Shown: positions 1 to 7,072 of the stretch, piece by piece
How the letters are laid out: the number at the start of each line of letters is the position of its first letter
Numbering within the stretch: position 1 is the stretch's first letter
DNA from: Runella sp.
GTDB lineage: Bacteria > Bacteroidota > Bacteroidia > Cytophagales > Spirosomataceae
Direction of reading: 5' to 3'
Length of the DNA: 62,446 nucleotides
Assembly (NCBI RefSeq): GCF_027484545.1
Contig: NZ_JAIXST010000247.1
Span: forward strand, 1 to 62,446
Made by a program: the position numbers and the translations under genes
The notes under the pieces: generated by a model
Seen by the model: the letters and a program-made list of their open reading frames with translations, nothing else
Told to the model about the DNA's origin: nothing
The model's database searches: none

Positions 1-241
1 CGATAGGACGTGATAACAGCTTCCGTCCCGGCGAGGGTCGTCCAACTCAAAGAAAAATTCAGCTACATTCATTTCCCAAAGGTCGGGCTAACTTACCACT
101 TCATGCAATTGCCCTACTTATCTAAAGATAAATTACTATCAAAATCAAAAGTTGTAAAGCACCATTGGGCAGTGCATGATCGGCGGGGAAGTTAAAAATA
201 TTGACAGCAAAAGGTATAATGCAGCTGCTTTCAAACTGTAT

Positions 242-1264
242 TCAGAAACGCGTTTTTGATAGCAAATCAATATTAATCACCGAGGTTGCAGCTTCAATCT
301 TTTTGCGCCACGCTTCTGGTGTAAATTGGCTCTTTTTTAAGTCTTTCAGGAAGGGAAAAATAGAATCAGTAGGCTTCTGTTTTGGCTTTCGGTAGAGGTT
401 CAAGATGTCGCCGGCCCTTTTGATGATCTTCTTACTCCTACTCTTTTGAGTTTTGCCGGCAGTATAATCAAGGCGCTCATTGACGATGTTGCTCCAGCGC
501 AATTGCAGTACGTCTGAAACCCGCATTCCCTGCATATAGAAGGCAAAAAGAAAGAAGTTTCGAGCGTGAAATTTGTTAGTGCCGGGTCGAAGGTCTAAGC
601 GTTCAAGTTGGGAAATCTGTGCTTCTGTAAGTCGTGTCCGTGAGGTCTTGGCTTTTTTGCCTTTGTAGCGCATCCAAGGCGACATTTTTTCAGGCTCAAA
701 CACTCCGGACCTAATAGCATCATTGTAGCAGGCTTTCAGGATTTCCAGGTTATTATGCACGGTATTGGTGACGTTTCCGAGCTTCACCAAGTAGCGTTCA
801 TAGTCCTTTATCCAATCGTAATCTATTTCAGGAAACAGCAGGTCTTTGCCCTTCAAATACACTTCCAACTTATTCAGGATGGCAATAGTGGTACTCTTAG
901 TGCTTGGGTTGGGAATCTTGCTTGCTCTTGTCCTACTGTATTCTAAGAAGCTCTCGCCCACTATCTCTTTTTTAAGTTGCTTTTGAAGCGTAGAGGCCGT
1001 TACTTTTTTGGTACCAAATTGGCCCTTCAAATACGTCGTTTCCCGTTCGAGCAACTTTGCTTTTATAGAGGTGTTTATTTGTGGGCAGTGTGGATGTCTC
1101 TTTCTTACTTCCTTCTTTTCATCGTTCCAATATTTCTTTTCAACGGAAGCTCCTACGGATACCCGAAGCATTTTTTTTGCCTGAGTGATCCGTATTTGAA
1201 TGTTTTGGGTACCGTCTTTTTTAACTCGGTTGTCCAATTCGACGTGAAAAGAAATCTTACTCAT
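242..1264 (-). pseudogene. tyrosine recombinase, C-terminally truncated (integrase relic)
   Basis: The 340-codon frame has the order of a Bacteroidota phage/ICE integrase: an arm-binding N-terminal domain (about 1-90), a SAM-like core-binding domain (about 100-200), and the start of the catalytic domain with the first catalytic Arg in MQGMRVSDVLQLRW and a GKTQKS segment. It stops after NIDLLSKTRF, before the HxxR, GH and nucleophile Tyr motifs that should follow. I found no continuation in the other minus-strand frames of 1-241. As it stands the protein should be unable to cleave DNA. It lies just outside the left att repeat of the neighbouring element, so it is probably left from an earlier integration at the same tRNA-Ser. 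A GATAGCAA motif at 258-265 sits at the break point. Confidence 0.75.
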
Positions 1265-1341
1265 AATTTCTTAAACTTTTACTGAAACTTTTTCTTAAAC
1301 TTTTCATTAGTGAGAGCAAGCCAAAACAAGCCAAAAAACAA

Positions 1342-1376
1342 AATAACCGCTTATACGTTGCGTACAAGCGGTTATT
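1342..1376 (-). terminator. hairpin with T-rich tail on minus strand
   Basis: An 11-bp perfect inverted repeat, AATAACCGCTT (1342-1352) and AAGCGGTTATT (1366-1376), with a 13-nt loop. On the minus strand it is followed by a TTGTTTTTTGG tract, as in a Rho-independent terminator. It lies 5' of the truncated integrase and would insulate it from transcription out of the element. Confidence 0.55.
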
Positions 1377-1490
1377 TGAGTTGTTTTAACAGGGTTAAAT
1401 CTGTTAAATGTGGACGTAACCGTGGTAATTTGACGTAACCGCAACCGTAACCGCGGATTAAGTTTTTGAAGATCAGAGGCTAAATAACAC

Positions 1491-1517
1491 AAAACCACCG
1501 CGTTAGAATCGCGGTGG
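1491..1517 (-). terminator. terminator of the XRE regulator transcript
   Basis: CCACCGCG (1495-1502) and CGCGGTGG (1510-1517) form an 8-bp GC-rich stem with a 7-nt loop. On the minus strand TTTT follows directly. The XRE gene ends about 200 nt before it, with the att repeat between them. Confidence 0.6.
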
Positions 1518-1538
1518 CCTCATTATCAATTGCTTCTG

Positions 1539-1552
1539 GCAGAGAGAGAGGG
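1539..1552. repeat. left attachment site (attL) of the tRNA-Ser element
   Basis: GCAGAGAGAGAGGG here is identical to 8489-8502, the 3' end of the tRNA-Ser gene. The two copies are direct repeats 6950 bp apart, and the integrase and replication genes lie between them, as expected after site-specific integration at a tRNA 3' end. The core is low complexity (AG repeats), so the exact crossover point cannot be fixed. Confidence 0.75.
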
Positions 1553-1724
1553 GTAAGAACTTAAAGGGTAACTTCCTATCAATCAGCGACTTATAAACCA
1601 AAAGACAAAATTTTTGTAGATGCCGTTACTGCGGTTGTTTATGCCAGGAATAAAAACCGCTTGTAGCATCCTGTCTATTAGATACTTAGCGCCGTAAACG
1701 CCAAAGTTTACGATAACGAATTTG

Positions 1725-2438
1725 TTATTTATTGGGTTCGTTACCTTCTATGTCATTTTCTAAACCTGTCGGCCTGTAATACACTAAAAAGCTTACATCC
1801 TCATACGATTCTCCAAACTTAGGGTCTTTAAACATATCCCTATTTCGTCTATACTTTCTTTTCAAGTGTGTTGACACTGTTAATAACTCCTCATCCGGTT
1901 CTTTATCATCTTCTACCAAATCCCAAATACGATTAATAACTATCTCAATAGCTTTTGACCAATATTCCTTCCAAGCGTATTCTTTCAATTTTAACGAATT
2001 GTAAGGAATACCCGACAATAATGGTATTAGCCATTTATTAGACTCAATGACCTGTACATAACTTTCTAATTTATCACTATGACCAACGGCTTCCGAAAGG
2101 GTTTCAAATACTAATTCCCTAAATATTTTTGCCTCGCGTTCGATTGCATCTATTTTAAACTGTTTATCCTTAACCCGGTCTTCCAGTTCTTCTACCCGCT
2201 TTACAAGTTCCGTTACCCGTTCATCATTTTCCACCGCTTCCGGCTCACCTGTCAGCAGTTCTACCACCGACACACCCAACGCCCCCGCTATACTTTCCAG
2301 TTGCTCAATAGTCAATTTCTCCCCTCTATTTTCTAAGCGGTGATAGTTTGACCTTTCCATATTTAAGGCATTGGCAACTTCTGACTGACTTAACTTTTTT
2401 GCCTCTCTGACCTCTTTTATTCTCTGAACTAATGACAT
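1725..2438 (-). CDS. XRE-family transcriptional repressor with coiled coil
   Basis: A 237-residue protein. Residues 1-65 form a classic XRE/Cro-C1 helix-turn-helix (KKLSQSEVANALNMERSNYHRLEN), then an acidic coiled-coil stretch (about 70-115) suited to oligomerisation, then a C-terminal region I do not recognise that may sense a signal or partner. No Ser/Lys peptidase dyad is evident, so it is not a LexA/CI-type self-cleaving repressor. It is transcribed away from the small HTH gene at 2587 and shares with it a 148-bp intergenic region with three direct repeats TTGYTATCRT, the likely operators. Probably the master switch of the element. Confidence 0.85.
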   Translation of the reverse strand: MSLVQRIKEVREAKKLSQSEVANALNMERSNYHRLENRGEKLTIEQLESIAGALGVSVVELLTGEPEAVENDERVTELVKRVEELEDRVKDKQFKIDAIEREAKIFRELVFETLSEAVGHSDKLESYVQVIESNKWLIPLLSGIPYNSLKLKEYAWKEYWSKAIEIVINRIWDLVEDDKEPDEELLTVSTHLKRKYRRNRDMFKDPKFGESYEDVSFLVYYRPTGLENDIEGNEPNK

Positions 2439-2492
2439 TTTATTATAAATGTTGATAAGAATTTACAAAGGTCAATAACTTATTAATAATTG

Positions 2493-2547
2493 TTGCTATC
2501 ATTATTTTATACAATTGTTATCATATAATTTGCTTTTTTGCTATCGT
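2493..2547. promoter_or_regulatory. operator array: three direct repeats TTGYTATCRT
   Basis: TTGCTATCAT (2493-2502), TTGTTATCAT (2515-2524) and TTGCTATCGT (2538-2547) recur with spacings of 22 and 23 bp, about two helical turns, so all three face the same side of the DNA. They lie between the divergent XRE and small HTH genes and overlap the rightward promoter. The natural ligand is the XRE protein or its divergent Cro-like partner. Confidence 0.6.
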
Positions 2548-2561
2548 ATTTTATAACTTTG
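2529..2561 (+). promoter_or_regulatory. Bacteroidota-type promoter for the rightward operon
   Basis: TTTG (2529-2532), a 21-bp gap and TAACTTTG (2554-2561) fit the TTTG/TAnnTTTG consensus. The start codon at 2587 lies 25 nt beyond. The third operator-like repeat falls between the two boxes, which suits repression. Confidence 0.55.
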
Positions 2562-2586
2562 TAGCCTCATACAAATCAATAATACT

Positions 2587-2793
2587 ATGGATACAATCTC
2601 ACTAACGACACTCAAGGCTGCAATTGATTCTTTTGAGGAGAGGAACCTTACAGAATTCAAGCCCAAACGCGCATTTTACGAACGAGTCGGAATCAACCGG
2701 ATCCGGTTTTGGCAACTCGTAGAAGGTAAAAAACGCCCCGACGTTGACGAAGCTCACCGTTTAGCCGAATATTTCGGCAAACCGCTTTTTTAA
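2587..2793 (+). CDS. small helix-turn-helix protein (Cro-like or excisionase-like)
   Basis: A 68-residue protein in which residues 25-66 (RAFYERVGINRIRFWQLVEG then VDEAHRLAEYFGKPLF) resemble a XRE-type HTH with the recognition helix around NRIRFWQL. It is divergent from the XRE repressor and upstream of the integrase, the position taken by Cro-like antirepressors or excisionases in temperate elements. A strong hairpin (2801-2834) separates it from the integrase. A precise family was not recognised. Confidence 0.7.
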   Translation: MDTISLTTLKAAIDSFEERNLTEFKPKRAFYERVGINRIRFWQLVEGKKRPDVDEAHRLAEYFGKPLF

Positions 2794-2800
2794 TATAGTA

Positions 2801-2834
2801 AAGCCCGCTCACTGTTTGCACCAGTGGCGGGCTT
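2801..2834 (+). terminator. strong hairpin between small HTH gene and integrase
   Basis: AAGCCCGC plus CACTG pair with CAGTG plus GCGGGCTT, with a single bulged T at 2809 and a 7-nt loop. There is no long T tract, so it may be an attenuator rather than a full terminator. It covers the GTG at 2824 and argues for the integrase start at 2875. Confidence 0.5.
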
Positions 2835-2874
2835 GTTAGTTTCTCCATGTTCCACTACAAACCATGTTAAAACC

Positions 2875-4161
2875 ATGTCAAAAGTACACAAAAGCCACTT
2901 AACAAACCACGTTCGGATAGCCGAACGCAACAAATCAAAAGCCCAACGGAATACCCTTTATGTTTCGTTTTGGGAACGAAAAAGCGAAGTAAAAGCTAAA
3001 ATAGAAGTAAGTATTGTAATGAAGCTAACTTACAACGGCAAGGTTAAAAACTACGCAACGGGGGTAATTTGCAAACGCGGCAACTTTGATAAAACAACCT
3101 TAAAGGTTACAAACAACCCCGTTGCTACGCTGATGCTCCAAGACCTACGGAACAAAATAAACGCCACCTATGCCGAACTACGGCTAACAGGTCGACCGAT
3201 TAACTTAGAAATTATTTGGCAGGTATCAAACGGGCAAATCCTAAATGCAAATATCCCCAATGTATTCGGATGCCTCACCCTATTTTTAGAGCAAATACAG
3301 GCCCAATATAAAACGGGTGAATTTACGTTTGCGGTCGTGGAGAAAGTAACCACTTGGAACGAACGTATAAAGGCGTATGTGGGTAAACACTACGGCAATA
3401 GCGCACACCTTGACGACATAACCCCGGCCGACGCCAAACGCTTCTTATTGTACCTAAAAACAGAGCACGAGTTTAGCCATAACTACGCGGCCGGAGTCGT
3501 TCAACACTTTAAAAGAGTGTTGAATTATGCCGTTGAAAATGAATGGATAACCCGAAATCCATTGATGAACTACCGGCGCAAGCTCGACAAAATAAAGGGC
3601 GAAATTTTGACCGAATCAGAGATGGACGCAATCCGAAGCTTTGAAATATTCGCCCCAACACTTGACCATATACGGCAAGCGTTTTTGCTGCAATGCTACA
3701 CCGGTTTGAGTTATGCCGAACTTGTCAGAGTCACGACTAACGACATTTTAAGGGACGATGTTACCGGGATGGAATACATCAAAATAGACCGCCAAAAAAC
3801 GGGTGTTCCTTCCATTGTACCGCTGAACGTAGAGGCTCAAAACATCATCGACCGTTTTAAAGACCACCCCCAACGTTTAAAAAAGGGCTTGCTAATGCCG
3901 ATCGTCAGCAATCAGAAATACAACATCTACTTAAAGCAATTGGCCGGGGTTATGGGTACAAAAAAACGCCTAACGTCGCACGTAGCCCGGCGGACGGCTG
4001 CAACCTACTACCTAACCAAAGGCGTGCCGATGGAATCAGTATCAGCTATGTTAGGTCATACAAACACGGTCACTACTCAACGGTCGTATGCCATAACCCG
4101 GTCCGAGCGCGTTATCAAGGATTTTATGAAAAATAACATTGAAGTCAGCAAAGCCCAATGA
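2875..4161 (+). CDS. tyrosine recombinase (integrase), IntDOT-like active site
   Basis: A 428-residue integrase if the ATG at 2875 is used; an upstream GTG (2824) falls inside a hairpin. The N-terminus is an arm-binding domain (about 1-100), then a SAM-like core-binding domain (about 125-230), then the catalytic domain. Visible catalytic residues are Lys308 (RQKTG), His369 and Arg372 (SHVARR), His395 (LGH) and Tyr405 (QRSY). The place of the first Arg is taken by Ser279 (TGLSYAEL). From family knowledge, the CTnDOT integrase of Bacteroides also lacks this Arg, so the protein is probably active. It would integrate and excise the element at tRNA-Ser. Its stop overlaps the next start by 4 nt. 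Confidence 0.9.
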   Translation: MSKVHKSHLTNHVRIAERNKSKAQRNTLYVSFWERKSEVKAKIEVSIVMKLTYNGKVKNYATGVICKRGNFDKTTLKVTNNPVATLMLQDLRNKINATYAELRLTGRPINLEIIWQVSNGQILNANIPNVFGCLTLFLEQIQAQYKTGEFTFAVVEKVTTWNERIKAYVGKHYGNSAHLDDITPADAKRFLLYLKTEHEFSHNYAAGVVQHFKRVLNYAVENEWITRNPLMNYRRKLDKIKGEILTESEMDAIRSFEIFAPTLDHIRQAFLLQCYTGLSYAELVRVTTNDILRDDVTGMEYIKIDRQKTGVPSIVPLNVEAQNIIDRFKDHPQRLKKGLLMPIVSNQKYNIYLKQLAGVMGTKKRLTSHVARRTAATYYLTKGVPMESVSAMLGHTNTVTTQRSYAITRSERVIKDFMKNNIEVSKAQ

Positions 4162-4346
4162 ACGTATGTCTGGAGTTCCCCGAACCGCCCGAAAACTTAG
4201 ACCCCGTCTTTCTTTTCGAGTCCTTACAATTTCATCGTTTGATACTACAGGAAGCCTTTGAGGAAATTTGGGATTTGCAGCAAAAAAACGGACAACTAAA
4301 AGCAAAATGCGAACGGCTTGTAAGTTTGATTTGCTCACACAACTAA
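4158..4346 (+). CDS. small acidic/helical protein of unknown function
   Basis: A 62-residue protein whose ATG overlaps the integrase stop (ATGA), which points to translational coupling. Residues 20-58 are predicted helical and rich in Leu, Glu and Lys (LQQKNGQLKAKCERL), compatible with a short coiled coil. It ends just before a terminator-like hairpin at 4351. It could be a directionality factor or a partner of the integrase, but no family is recognised. Confidence 0.55.
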   Translation: MNVCLEFPEPPENLDPVFLFESLQFHRLILQEAFEEIWDLQQKNGQLKAKCERLVSLICSHN

Positions 4347-4350
4347 TAAC

Positions 4351-4390
4351 AAACGGCCACGGGGGGATACCGTGGCCGTTTAATCATTTT
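4351..4390 (+). terminator. terminator after integrase/62-aa operon
   Basis: AAACGGCCACGG (4351-4362) pairs with CCGTGGCCGTTT (4370-4381) in a 12-bp stem and is followed by AATCATTTTT. It ends the integrase transcript and makes the vapE gene at 4430 a separate unit. Confidence 0.7.
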
Positions 4391-4429
4391 TAAACAAAAC
4401 TAAAAACTTCGTTTTAACTGTACAAAAGT

Positions 4430-5635
4430 ATGCAAAACACTGATAACAAACAAGTTAAAGGCAAAATTAATAAAATTGACGAATTAGAAAACTTCCTTTT
4501 AAGAAAGTACGAAGTTCGTGTAAACATCATCACTAACACCATTGAAAAACGGCAAAAAGGCAGCAAAGAAGCCTTTGAGTCAATCAATGATAGTGATTTA
4601 AAATACGAACTTTTTAAGGCAGGATACACCCGTTTTGATGGCGAGTTAAAAGCCATTTTAGGTTCTTCAATTATTCCCAAATACGACCCGTTCAAAGAAT
4701 ACTTTGAGAGTCTGCCAAATTGGACTAATTCAGAACCGGACTACATCCAAAAACTAACCGATTTTATTAAGACAGATGACCAAAAATGGTTTGAAGTCAT
4801 GTTTAAAAAAATGTTGGTCCGGGTTGTGGCGCAAGCGTTAGGCAGTACCCAATTTAATAAACATTGCTTCACCTTTGTAGGCAAGCAGCATGACGGAAAA
4901 ACGTCTTTTTTTGATTTCTTAGTCCCTCCTAAATTAAAGCCTTACTACAAGAAGGGATACGACTTTCACGGCGGTCGACAAAGCAAATTTTCCTTGGTCC
5001 AAAACTTCCTTATCAACCTTGATGAATTAGCCCAATTTGACAAAAAAGACCTTAACAACGAGTTCAAATCAACTCTTTCGGAAAGTGGCGTTAAATACGC
5101 TCCTTTATTCACAAATACAGAAGTTTTATTTGCCCGTCGAGCTTCCTTTGTAGCAAGTACAAATAATCCCGAATTCTTAACCGATGAAACGGGTTCAGTC
5201 CGTTGGGTAATCTTTACCGTGCTGAATATCAACCATGATAACGGAGGAAAGAACGGTTATTGCCAAATTGATATAAACAAAGTTTGGGCGCAAGCCTACA
5301 GCCTTTTAAAAGACGGCTATAAGTGCGAATTGTCCCACGACGATATAAACCAAACGGAGTTAATAAACCGAACCTATATGCGTATTACTTCCGAAATGAA
5401 ACTGGTTGCAAAGTACTTTAGAAGTGCCGATAAAACCGAACCCGAATCTAAGTTTTATACCTCCGTAGATGTTAAAGAATACCTTAGAGACAAAGGACAT
5501 TCTAATATCCATGAAATACAGGTAGGAAGGGCTTTAAGCAGTCTAAAATGGAAGCAGGAACAAAAGTATTTGAAAGAATATGGCTCCCAAAGAAAGGGTT
5601 ATTATTTAATTGAAAGTGAAAATCTACCTACTTAG
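4430..5635 (+). CDS. VapE/VirE-family replicative ATPase (SF3-like)
   Basis: A 401-residue protein matching the virulence-associated E family of phage satellites and Bacteroidota mobile elements. The Walker A motif is GKQHDGKTS (about 151-159) and a Walker B-like LINLDEL follows near 195-201; an ASTNNPEF segment fits sensor 1. The first 130 residues are not a recognisable primase, so priming may be done by the host. The C-terminal 90 residues look like a winged-helix DNA-binding tail. VapE proteins are linked to replication of satellite genomes, and here the final codons run into a dense array of 8-bp repeats, as in replicons whose initiator binds an adjacent origin. Confidence 0.85.
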   Translation: MQNTDNKQVKGKINKIDELENFLLRKYEVRVNIITNTIEKRQKGSKEAFESINDSDLKYELFKAGYTRFDGELKAILGSSIIPKYDPFKEYFESLPNWTNSEPDYIQKLTDFIKTDDQKWFEVMFKKMLVRVVAQALGSTQFNKHCFTFVGKQHDGKTSFFDFLVPPKLKPYYKKGYDFHGGRQSKFSLVQNFLINLDELAQFDKKDLNNEFKSTLSESGVKYAPLFTNTEVLFARRASFVASTNNPEFLTDETGSVRWVIFTVLNINHDNGGKNGYCQIDINKVWAQAYSLLKDGYKCELSHDDINQTELINRTYMRITSEMKLVAKYFRSADKTEPESKFYTSVDVKEYLRDKGHSNIHEIQVGRALSSLKWKQEQKYLKEYGSQRKGYYLIESENLPT

Positions 5636-5853
5636 TTACTTAGTTGCTTATAAATATCTAATTATCAGCAACTTAAACACCAAAATACTAAGTAAGATAC
5701 TACCTACTTAATCCTACTTAGTCTTACTTAGTTGTTTGGTCTCCGTTTATTAGTCTACTAAGTAAGATGGTTTATTCGGTTTTTCATCCTACTTACTTAG
5801 TCAAAACAACTGATAATCAACAATTTAACCCCTACTAAGTAACTAAGTAGGTA
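5625..5853. repeat. quasi-palindromic TACTTAGT iteron array, candidate replication origin
   Basis: Nine exact copies of TACTTAGT lie within 229 bp: plus orientation at 5629, 5637, 5715, 5725 and 5794, minus orientation at 5687, 5757, 5834 and 5842, with near matches at 5705 and 5790. The ends are a perfect 20-bp inverted repeat (5625-5644 against 5834-5853), each holding a tandem pair. ATTATCAG (5661-5668) and CTGATAAT (5810-5817) are inverted about the same centre (5739), 16 nt inside each end. The rest of the gap to 5993 is AT-rich and has no gene. It directly follows the VapE ATPase, whose stop codon lies within the first repeat. Confidence 0.75.
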
Positions 5854-5993
5854 AAAATCAAAAATTCTCTGCACCTTTTGCACAAAACCTATAAGCCGCA
5901 AAGGTCAAAAATTGTATAAAACCAAGATTGTAAGAGGTTTTACACCCCTACCCTAAAAGCCCGAAAAAGCTCACATTAAAAAGCTCAAATCAA

Positions 5994-6215
5994 ATGACAC
6001 AGACACAACAGGCCAAAGTAAAGTTTTACGTATTACGGCCAACAACCGATAATCCAAAAGCCACAAAACAACTAACGTTTAAAGTTGCCAATTTCGGTAA
6101 AGCCATCGAATGTATAAAAAGAGAGAAAGCTAAAGGCGAAATCATAACAGCCGCTTATTTTGAGGGCAATATCAGAGAGCGCAACATGAGAATCGAAAGT
6201 TATATGTATGATTAA
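5994..6215 (+). CDS. small protein of unknown function
   Basis: A 73-residue basic protein (VKFYVLRPTTDNPKATKQLT, then FGKAIECIKREKAKGEIITA) with a beta-rich start and one amphipathic helix. No domain is recognised. It lies between the TACTTAGT array and the GATAGCAA-bearing region, has no overlap with neighbours, and ends at a near-palindromic AT-rich stretch. Could be a small regulator or replication accessory protein; this is only positional inference. Confidence 0.55.
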   Translation: MTQTQQAKVKFYVLRPTTDNPKATKQLTFKVANFGKAIECIKREKAKGEIITAAYFEGNIRERNMRIESYMYD

Positions 6216-6274
6216 TAAGAGCTTTTTTAATATGAGCTTTTTGGCTTTTAGGGGATAGGTTTAAAAATCCCTGT

Positions 6275-6413
6275 TTGATAGCAAAAAAGAAGCTCGATTT
6301 TTCTGAAGCTGAAAAGCTGCACTATTTTTTGATAGCAAAAATAAATCAAATTGCGCTGAGGCCGTGCCGCTCCGGCGCCCATCATTAACCAAGGCAAACG
6401 AAAATGATAGCAG
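6275..6413. promoter_or_regulatory. three GATAGCAA motifs, second putative operator region
   Basis: TTGATAGCAA (6275-6284), TTGATAGCAA (6329-6338) and ATGATAGCAG (6404-6413, covering a start codon) are reverse complements of the repeats between the XRE and small HTH genes. Spacing here is looser (54 and 75 bp). The same regulator probably acts at both places. Confidence 0.5.
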
Positions 6414-6715
6414 AATCTAAAGATTTTAAAACAATTACCCTTAGAGGGCTTGAAGAAAAAAAGAACCTTGTGGAAATTATGAACAAGGTCATGCAAACCA
6501 AAGGACTAAAGACAGGTCAATCAGTCATTGAATTTATCATTTCTGACTATGGCCAAAAATTGGCCGAACTGGAAACAATAAAGGAGAAGCGAGAGGAAGA
6601 AAGAAAGAAATATTATAAATGGTCAAGCGAAAAAGAAGACACAATAGAAGAACTTTCGCTCATTCTAAGGACTATTAAAGGCGCATTTGCCCTACTACAT
6701 AAAGCAGAAGTGTAG
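6404..6715 (+). CDS. small RHH-like/coiled-coil protein
   Basis: A 103-residue protein. Residues 8-50 (ITLRGLEEKKNLVEIMNKVM, then TGQSVIEFIISDY) look like a ribbon-helix-helix fold, and residues 55-80 are a highly charged helix (ETIKEKREEERKKYYKW). RHH proteins in such elements serve as MobC-like relaxosome proteins, ParG-like partition proteins or repressors. No relaxase is present, so a partition or regulatory role is more likely. A GATAGCAG motif overlaps its start codon, and a good terminator follows at 6734. Confidence 0.6.
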   Translation: MIAESKDFKTITLRGLEEKKNLVEIMNKVMQTKGLKTGQSVIEFIISDYGQKLAELETIKEKREEERKKYYKWSSEKEDTIEELSLILRTIKGAFALLHKAEV

Positions 6716-6733
6716 AAGAACAACCGGCACATA

Positions 6734-6761
6734 ACACATTCATACAGAATGTGTTTTTTTT
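6734..6761 (+). terminator. Rho-independent terminator
   Basis: ACACATTC (6734-6741) pairs with GAATGTGT (6747-6754) across a 5-nt loop and is followed by seven or more T. It ends the 103-aa gene and separates the replication block from the ligase cargo. Confidence 0.75.
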
Positions 6762-7072
6762 ACTGTTAAATTACTGATAGTCAAAGCATTAAAATTACTT
6801 TACAATGCAATTTACAAATGAATTGCTGTTAAAAGTTAGTATTTTTTTTGGTTAATCGCCTGATAATCAATAAGAAGCAAAGTCAATAAAAAATATTTGC
6901 CTTGTTTCTCAGCCGAAGAAGCCCTGAAAGCACTGTAGAAAAGTGCAATTGCACCCCTTTCTTTTTTTGCGACATGTGAATTTTAGATTTCGAGCGGCTG
7001 TCGTTGACTTACTTTCCTTTTTCAAATGAATTCATCATTTCATTTTTGCTCACGAATAAAATAACATCTACA
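6762..7072. other. AT-rich intergenic region upstream of the ATP-grasp gene
   Basis: No gene seen. It contains a GCAATT...AATTGC inverted pair (6807-6826) and a perfect 12-bp palindrome GTGCAATTGCAC (6943-6954), sharing the GCAATT word. These are plausible regulator sites for the ligase operon. I could not assign a clear TAnnTTTG box. Confidence 0.4.

Larger units (their letters stand above)
1265..1724. other. non-coding junction region with hairpins, GTAACCG repeats and attL
   Basis: No gene is supported here. It holds two hairpins that read as terminators on the minus strand (1342-1376 and 1495-1517), three GTAACCG words (1416-1422, 1435-1441, 1447-1453), the left att repeat (1539-1552) and a paired CGTAAACG/GTTTACG motif at 1693-1712. 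The GTAACCG words lie outside the element and may be arm sites for the relic integrase. Confidence 0.6.

Noticed and set aside
10-195. 61-codon frame at the left end
   Set aside because: No family signal, and it lies in the relic region after the integrase break; cannot be told from chance.
5625-5853. CRISPR array
   Set aside because: Repeats are 8 bp, in both orientations, with irregular spacing and no unique spacers of fixed size.
6340-6400. Possible oriT at GGCCGTGCCGCTCCGGCGCC
   Set aside because: GC-rich but without a clear nick site or inverted repeat, and no relaxase in the element.
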